Source of the DNA: Hyphomicrobiales bacterium | GTDB taxonomy: Bacteria > Pseudomonadota > Alphaproteobacteria > Rhizobiales > Rhizobiaceae | Direction: 5' to 3' | Assembly (NCBI GenBank): GCA_900468805.1 | Contig: UEIF01000018.1 | Span: 124,001 to 188,000 of the forward strand | DNA length: 64,000 nt | Shown here: positions 61,004 through 64,000 of the stretch, piece after piece | Layout: the number at the start of each line of letters is the position of its first letter | Position numbering within the stretch: position 1 is the first letter of the stretch | Position numbers and translations under genes: made by a program | The notes under the pieces: generated by a model | What the model saw: only the letters and a program-made list of their open reading frames with translations | What the model was told of the DNA's origin: nothing | Database searches by the model: none

Positions 61004-61872
61004 GACCTATACCCCTTTCCGCCGACCTTGCCGATGATGAGGATCATCGCGCCCGTGACCAGCATGAGGAGAACGGCGATGGCTGCTGCCTGCGGCAAGT
61101 TCTGGGCGGAATTGGCGACTTCGCTTATGATGACGCCGATCGTCCAGTTGGCCGGACCGCCAAGCACGAGCGGGGCGACATAGGCGCCGATCGCCATTAC
61201 GACGGTCGTCAGATAGGCGGTGGCGATCGGCTTGCGCATCAGCGGCAGGAGCACGTTGAAAAAGGCCTGGATCGGCGTGGCGCCCATGGTAGAGGCGGCT
61301 TCCATATAAGAGGCATTCATGCGCGACAGGCCTGGATAGATGGTCATCACGTTGAAGGGGATGACGACATAGATGAGGCAGCTGACGACGCCGTAAAAGC
61401 TGGGCGTCAGCGAAACGGGCTTGTCGAGCAGGCCGAGGAAGACGGCGATATTCGAGATGCCGACCCGTTTAGACAGGATGATCTGCCAGGAGAAAGTGAT
61501 CAGTACCTCCGAGAGCGCCAGCGTTGTCAGAAGGCCGATCAGCCAGACGATCTGCGCCTTGCGGCTCATGCGGGTAATGAAATAGGTCGCCGGAAAGGCG
61601 ATGATCATGCTGAACGTTGCGACCGTCAGCGCCAGCCAGAGCGAGAACGTGAGGCCATTCAGCACCATGGGCTGGAACAGGCTTGCCATCGCCTCGAGCG
61701 ACCAGCCGCTTCCCTGGTAATAGGCGGGGTCGACGCGGGCGACGCTGACGCGCAAGAGCAGCGCGAAAGGTACGCCGAAAAAGGCGACGATCATGAAGAA
61801 GGGCCACGCGAGGCCGGTTGCCACGGAGAGGCGCCGACGGTTCAAACCTTCTTGTCCCGAAACGAGCGACAT
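61000..61872 (-). CDS. ABC transporter permease (PotB type)
   Basis: 290 residues with six helices; the N-terminal helix is in GLAWPFFMIVAFFGVPFALL and the EAA loop in MNASYMEAASTMGATPIQAF (about 184-203). PotB-type partner of the following permease. It begins two bases after the ATPase stop. Confidence 0.92.
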   Translation of the reverse strand: MSLVSGQEGLNRRRLSVATGLAWPFFMIVAFFGVPFALLLRVSVARVDPAYYQGSGWSLEAMASLFQPMVLNGLTFSLWLALTVATFSMIIAFPATYFITRMSRKAQIVWLIGLLTTLALSEVLITFSWQIILSKRVGISNIAVFLGLLDKPVSLTPSFYGVVSCLIYVVIPFNVMTIYPGLSRMNASYMEAASTMGATPIQAFFNVLLPLMRKPIATAYLTTVVMAIGAYVAPLVLGGPANWTIGVIISEVANSAQNLPQAAAIAVLLMLVTGAMILIIGKVGGKGYRS

Positions 61873-61874
61873 GG

Positions 61875-62930
61875 TCAGTCCTCCAGGACTGTCACCGAAC
61901 CCGGTGCGAAGGAGACAGCAAATTCTCGTACGTCTTCAAGCTCGGCCCAGGCAGCGGGCGCGAGCGAGGCGACGACCTGCCGGCCGTTCCTGTCGAGAAA
62001 CACCTCGACGCTGGAGCCGAGGTCGCGCACGAAAGTGACGGTTGCGTTCGGTGCGGTGCCGCCGGATTGCTGTCGCGACAGGAGCGTGCTTTCCGGGCGG
62101 GCGCAGATCGTGATCTTGTCGCCGGGCTTGAATTGGGAGGGCGCGAGGCAGGTGGCGACGACGTTTTCGCCGATCCTGACATGCTCGCGGTCGACGAGAA
62201 CGCCTTCGGCAAGATTGCTCTGACCGATGAAGTCGGCGACGAAACGGTTGACCGGCCTGCGGTAGATCTCCACCGGGCTGCCGACCTGCTGCACCTTGCC
62301 ATGCGCCATGATGACGATCTGGTCGGCGATGGTCATCGCCTCGCGCTGGTCGTGGGTGACGAAGATCGTAGTGATCTTCAGCTTCTGCTGCAGCTGCCGC
62401 AGTTCGACCTGCATATGGTCGCGCAGTTTAGCATCGAGCGCGGAAAGCGGTTCGTCCATCAGGAAAAGGAGCGGCTCCTGCGCCAGCGCGCGGGCGATCG
62501 CGACACGCTGCCTCTGGCCGCCCGAGAGCTGGTCGACCCTGCGCGACTGCATTCCGGGCAGATCGACGAGCTTCAGAAGCTCGTCGATCCGTTCCTGCTT
62601 ATGGTGCTTCGCCATCGTGCGATAGCGAAGGCTGTAGCCGATATTGCCGGCCACATCGAGATGCGGAAACAAGGCAAGGGCCTGGAACACCATTCCGAAG
62701 TTGCGTTCGTTGGTCGGAACACCGGTAATGTCGCGACCGTCAAGCCGCACCGTGCCGCTGGTCGGTTGCTCCAGACCGGCGATGATGCGCATCAGGGTCG
62801 TCTTGCCGCAGCCGGACGGACCGAGGAAGCAGACGAACTTGCCCTGTTCGATCGCAAGCGAGACGTCGGAGACGACCGTATTTGCGCCAAAGGACTTCGT
62901 GAGGTTTGAGATTTCCAGGCCTTGCATCAT
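61875..62930 (-). CDS. ABC transporter ATPase (PotA type)
   Basis: 351 residues. Walker A GPSGCGKTTLMRIIAG (about 36-51), signature LSGGQRQRVAIA (about 134-145), Walker B LLFLMDEPLSALDA (about 153-166) and switch His FVTHDQREAM (about 190); a C-terminal TOBE domain follows. Energises the PotBC-like permeases. ATG at 62930 or 62927; 11 bases after the binding protein stop. Confidence 0.93.
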   Translation of the reverse strand: MMQGLEISNLTKSFGANTVVSDVSLAIEQGKFVCFLGPSGCGKTTLMRIIAGLEQPTSGTVRLDGRDITGVPTNERNFGMVFQALALFPHLDVAGNIGYSLRYRTMAKHHKQERIDELLKLVDLPGMQSRRVDQLSGGQRQRVAIARALAQEPLLFLMDEPLSALDAKLRDHMQVELRQLQQKLKITTIFVTHDQREAMTIADQIVIMAHGKVQQVGSPVEIYRRPVNRFVADFIGQSNLAEGVLVDREHVRIGENVVATCLAPSQFKPGDKITICARPESTLLSRQQSGGTAPNATVTFVRDLGSSVEVFLDRNGRQVVASLAPAAWAELEDVREFAVSFAPGSVTVLED

Positions 62931-62941
62931 TGCGTCCAGAC

Positions 62942-64000
62942 TTACTGACCAAGCATCTTGAGCATTTGCGCGGAGATGTAGTCGGCGTGCTTCACCTTGG
63001 CGTCGGAGGCGACGACGATCGGCTTGCCGGTGCCGGACACCGCGTTGAATTCGTCAGCGGTCAGGTTGAGCTTCGACTTTTCGATCAGCGGCGCGGCGCC
63101 GACATTGCGGGCGATCAACTCGTGGCACTCGGGCGTGGCGCTCCAGTCAAGGAAGGCGATGGCGGCGTCGCTGACGTCGCCGACCTTCGGCACGCACCAG
63201 GCGTTGTAGCCGAGGACTGCGCCCTCCTTCGGGAAGATCGAGGCGACGTCGGTGCCTTCCTTCTTCATGATCATTGAGACGTCGTGGAAATAAAGGCCGC
63301 CGACGACTTCGTCGTTCTGGTAGGCGCTCTGCATCGAACCTTCGTCGGTCCACCACAGTTTCGCATTCGGCTTCAGTTCGGCGATCTTGGCAATGACCTT
63401 GTCAATACCTTCCTCGGTGTCGAGCACGGACGGGCCGCCGAAATAGACGGAAGCGACGATATCGAGAAGCACGCTGTTGCCGCCGCCCTGCAGGCCCCAG
63501 GCCGAAGCGCGCTGCTTCCACAGTTCGGTCCAGCTGTCCGGCAGCGTTTCGAATTCAGACGGGTTGGCGATCAGGGTGATGTACCAAGCCATGGCGCCGA
63601 CGCCGTCGACCTTGCCGGCGTCCTCATAAAGGAAGCCGTCCATCAGGTTGCCGATATTCTTCAGCTTGGACTTGTCGACGCTTGCCCAAAGGCCGCGCTG
63701 GCGGCCGCGGATGACGTCGGCCTGGCCGGCGCAGCAGATATCCATCGGAGCCGAGCCTGCCTGGATCGCCTGACCGAGCTGGACGAGGAACTGCGCGCTA
63801 CCCGATTGCGCAATCGACTGGACGGCGATGCCGGTCTGTTTGGTGAAGGCCGGGTAGACGCTCTTTGCAAAAGCTTCCTCGAAAAAGCCGCCGAAGTTCG
63901 AGACCCTGAGCGTCGTTGCGGCATAGGAGGGGCGCACGAAAGGCGCGGAAACGAGTGTCGCCGCGGCAAGGCCGCCGGCGGCTTTCAGGACCGATCTGCG
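62942..64000 (-). CDS. ABC substrate-binding protein (PotD type), 5' end outside window
   Basis: 353 codons present, open to the right edge, so the start lies beyond 64000. The visible N-terminus RRSVLKAAGGLAAATLVSAP then FVRPSYA is a Tat-type signal peptide (twin Arg at the very edge). The mature part TTLRVSNFGGFFEEAFAKSV and the C-terminal MLKMLGQ, with PMDICCAGQADVIRGRQ inside, match spermidine/putrescine-type periplasmic binding proteins that bind small amines, opines or other N-compounds. First visible gene of the minus operon 64000-57242. Confidence 0.92.
   Translation of the reverse strand, partial: RRSVLKAAGGLAAATLVSAPFVRPSYAATTLRVSNFGGFFEEAFAKSVYPAFTKQTGIAVQSIAQSGSAQFLVQLGQAIQAGSAPMDICCAGQADVIRGRQRGLWASVDKSKLKNIGNLMDGFLYEDAGKVDGVGAMAWYITLIANPSEFETLPDSWTELWKQRASAWGLQGGGNSVLLDIVASVYFGGPSVLDTEEGIDKVIAKIAELKPNAKLWWTDEGSMQSAYQNDEVVGGLYFHDVSMIMKKEGTDVASIFPKEGAVLGYNAWCVPKVGDVSDAAIAFLDWSATPECHELIARNVGAAPLIEKSKLNLTADEFNAVSGTGKPIVVASDAKVKHADYISAQMLKMLGQ

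Noticed and set aside
1..64000. CRISPR arrays or a repABC replication origin
   Set aside because: No regularly spaced direct repeats and no RepA/RepB/RepC-type genes were seen; the ParB-like protein at 9987 has no ParA partner.

Overview
The window looks like a large conjugative plasmid (or plasmid-like accessory region) of a fast-growing rhizobium, most likely the genus Rhizobium. The evidence is: a VirB-type secretion locus next to Ti-type traA/traC/traD/traG transfer genes with a recognisable oriT; an island of plasmid accessory families (ParB-like, ArdB, DUF932, DUF1173, DUF2493, DUF736); a palindromic intergenic element of the Rhizobium type at 47203-47302; GC-rich codon use; and large catabolic/ABC-transporter operons with decayed insertion sequences between them. 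Genus-level placement is inference.

Layout. 1-1.25 kb: end of virB10 and complete virB11, the tail of a mating-pair-formation operon. 1.4-3.7 kb: minus-strand trio of a secreted S1/P1-type nuclease, a small Cys-rich protein and a membrane coiled-coil protein. 4.3-9.1 kb: a two-gene SbcD/SbcC-like (YhaO/YhaN-like) nuclease-ATPase operon. 9.1-9.9 kb: decayed EamA-transporter and LuxR-regulator remnants. 10-23 kb: the plasmid accessory island, mostly plus strand, with an inserted Fic gene, an IS1182-like remnant, a truncated Phd antitoxin abutting a degenerate WGR gene, and a leader motif recurring ahead of several genes. 23.2-30.4 kb: traG-traD-traC reading left, oriT, and the 1544-residue relaxase-helicase TraA reading right. 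30.4-33 kb: decayed genes (including a Dam-type methylase), two small membrane/secreted proteins and a possible tRNA-end scar. 33-36 kb: two glycosyltransferase genes. 36.6-39.7 kb: an acyl-CoA transferase family gene, an ISL3-like transposase remnant and an RMF/CrpP-like small protein.

40-50.5 kb: a sugar/polyol-type locus. One minus unit is DeoR regulator, BtpA/SgcQ protein, FGGY kinase and gamma-glutamyltransferase; a plus unit is SDR dehydrogenase and UgpC-type ABC ATPase; the matching binding protein and two permeases lie on the minus strand and converge on it. 50.5-64 kb: a dense catabolic cluster. A plus operon has a flavin monooxygenase-like protein, a questin-oxidase-like protein, and three amidohydrolases (two CodA-like, one 8-oxoguanine-deaminase-like). 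Facing it is a minus operon of a PotABCD-type ABC transporter, a cysteine hydrolase, an M20 amidohydrolase and a metallo-beta-lactamase-fold hydrolase. Together they read like import and stepwise oxidation, deamination and amide hydrolysis of a nitrogen-containing, probably heterocyclic, compound. The substrate cannot be read from sequence; this cluster and the defence/anti-defence content of the transfer region are the most promising places for undescribed biology.
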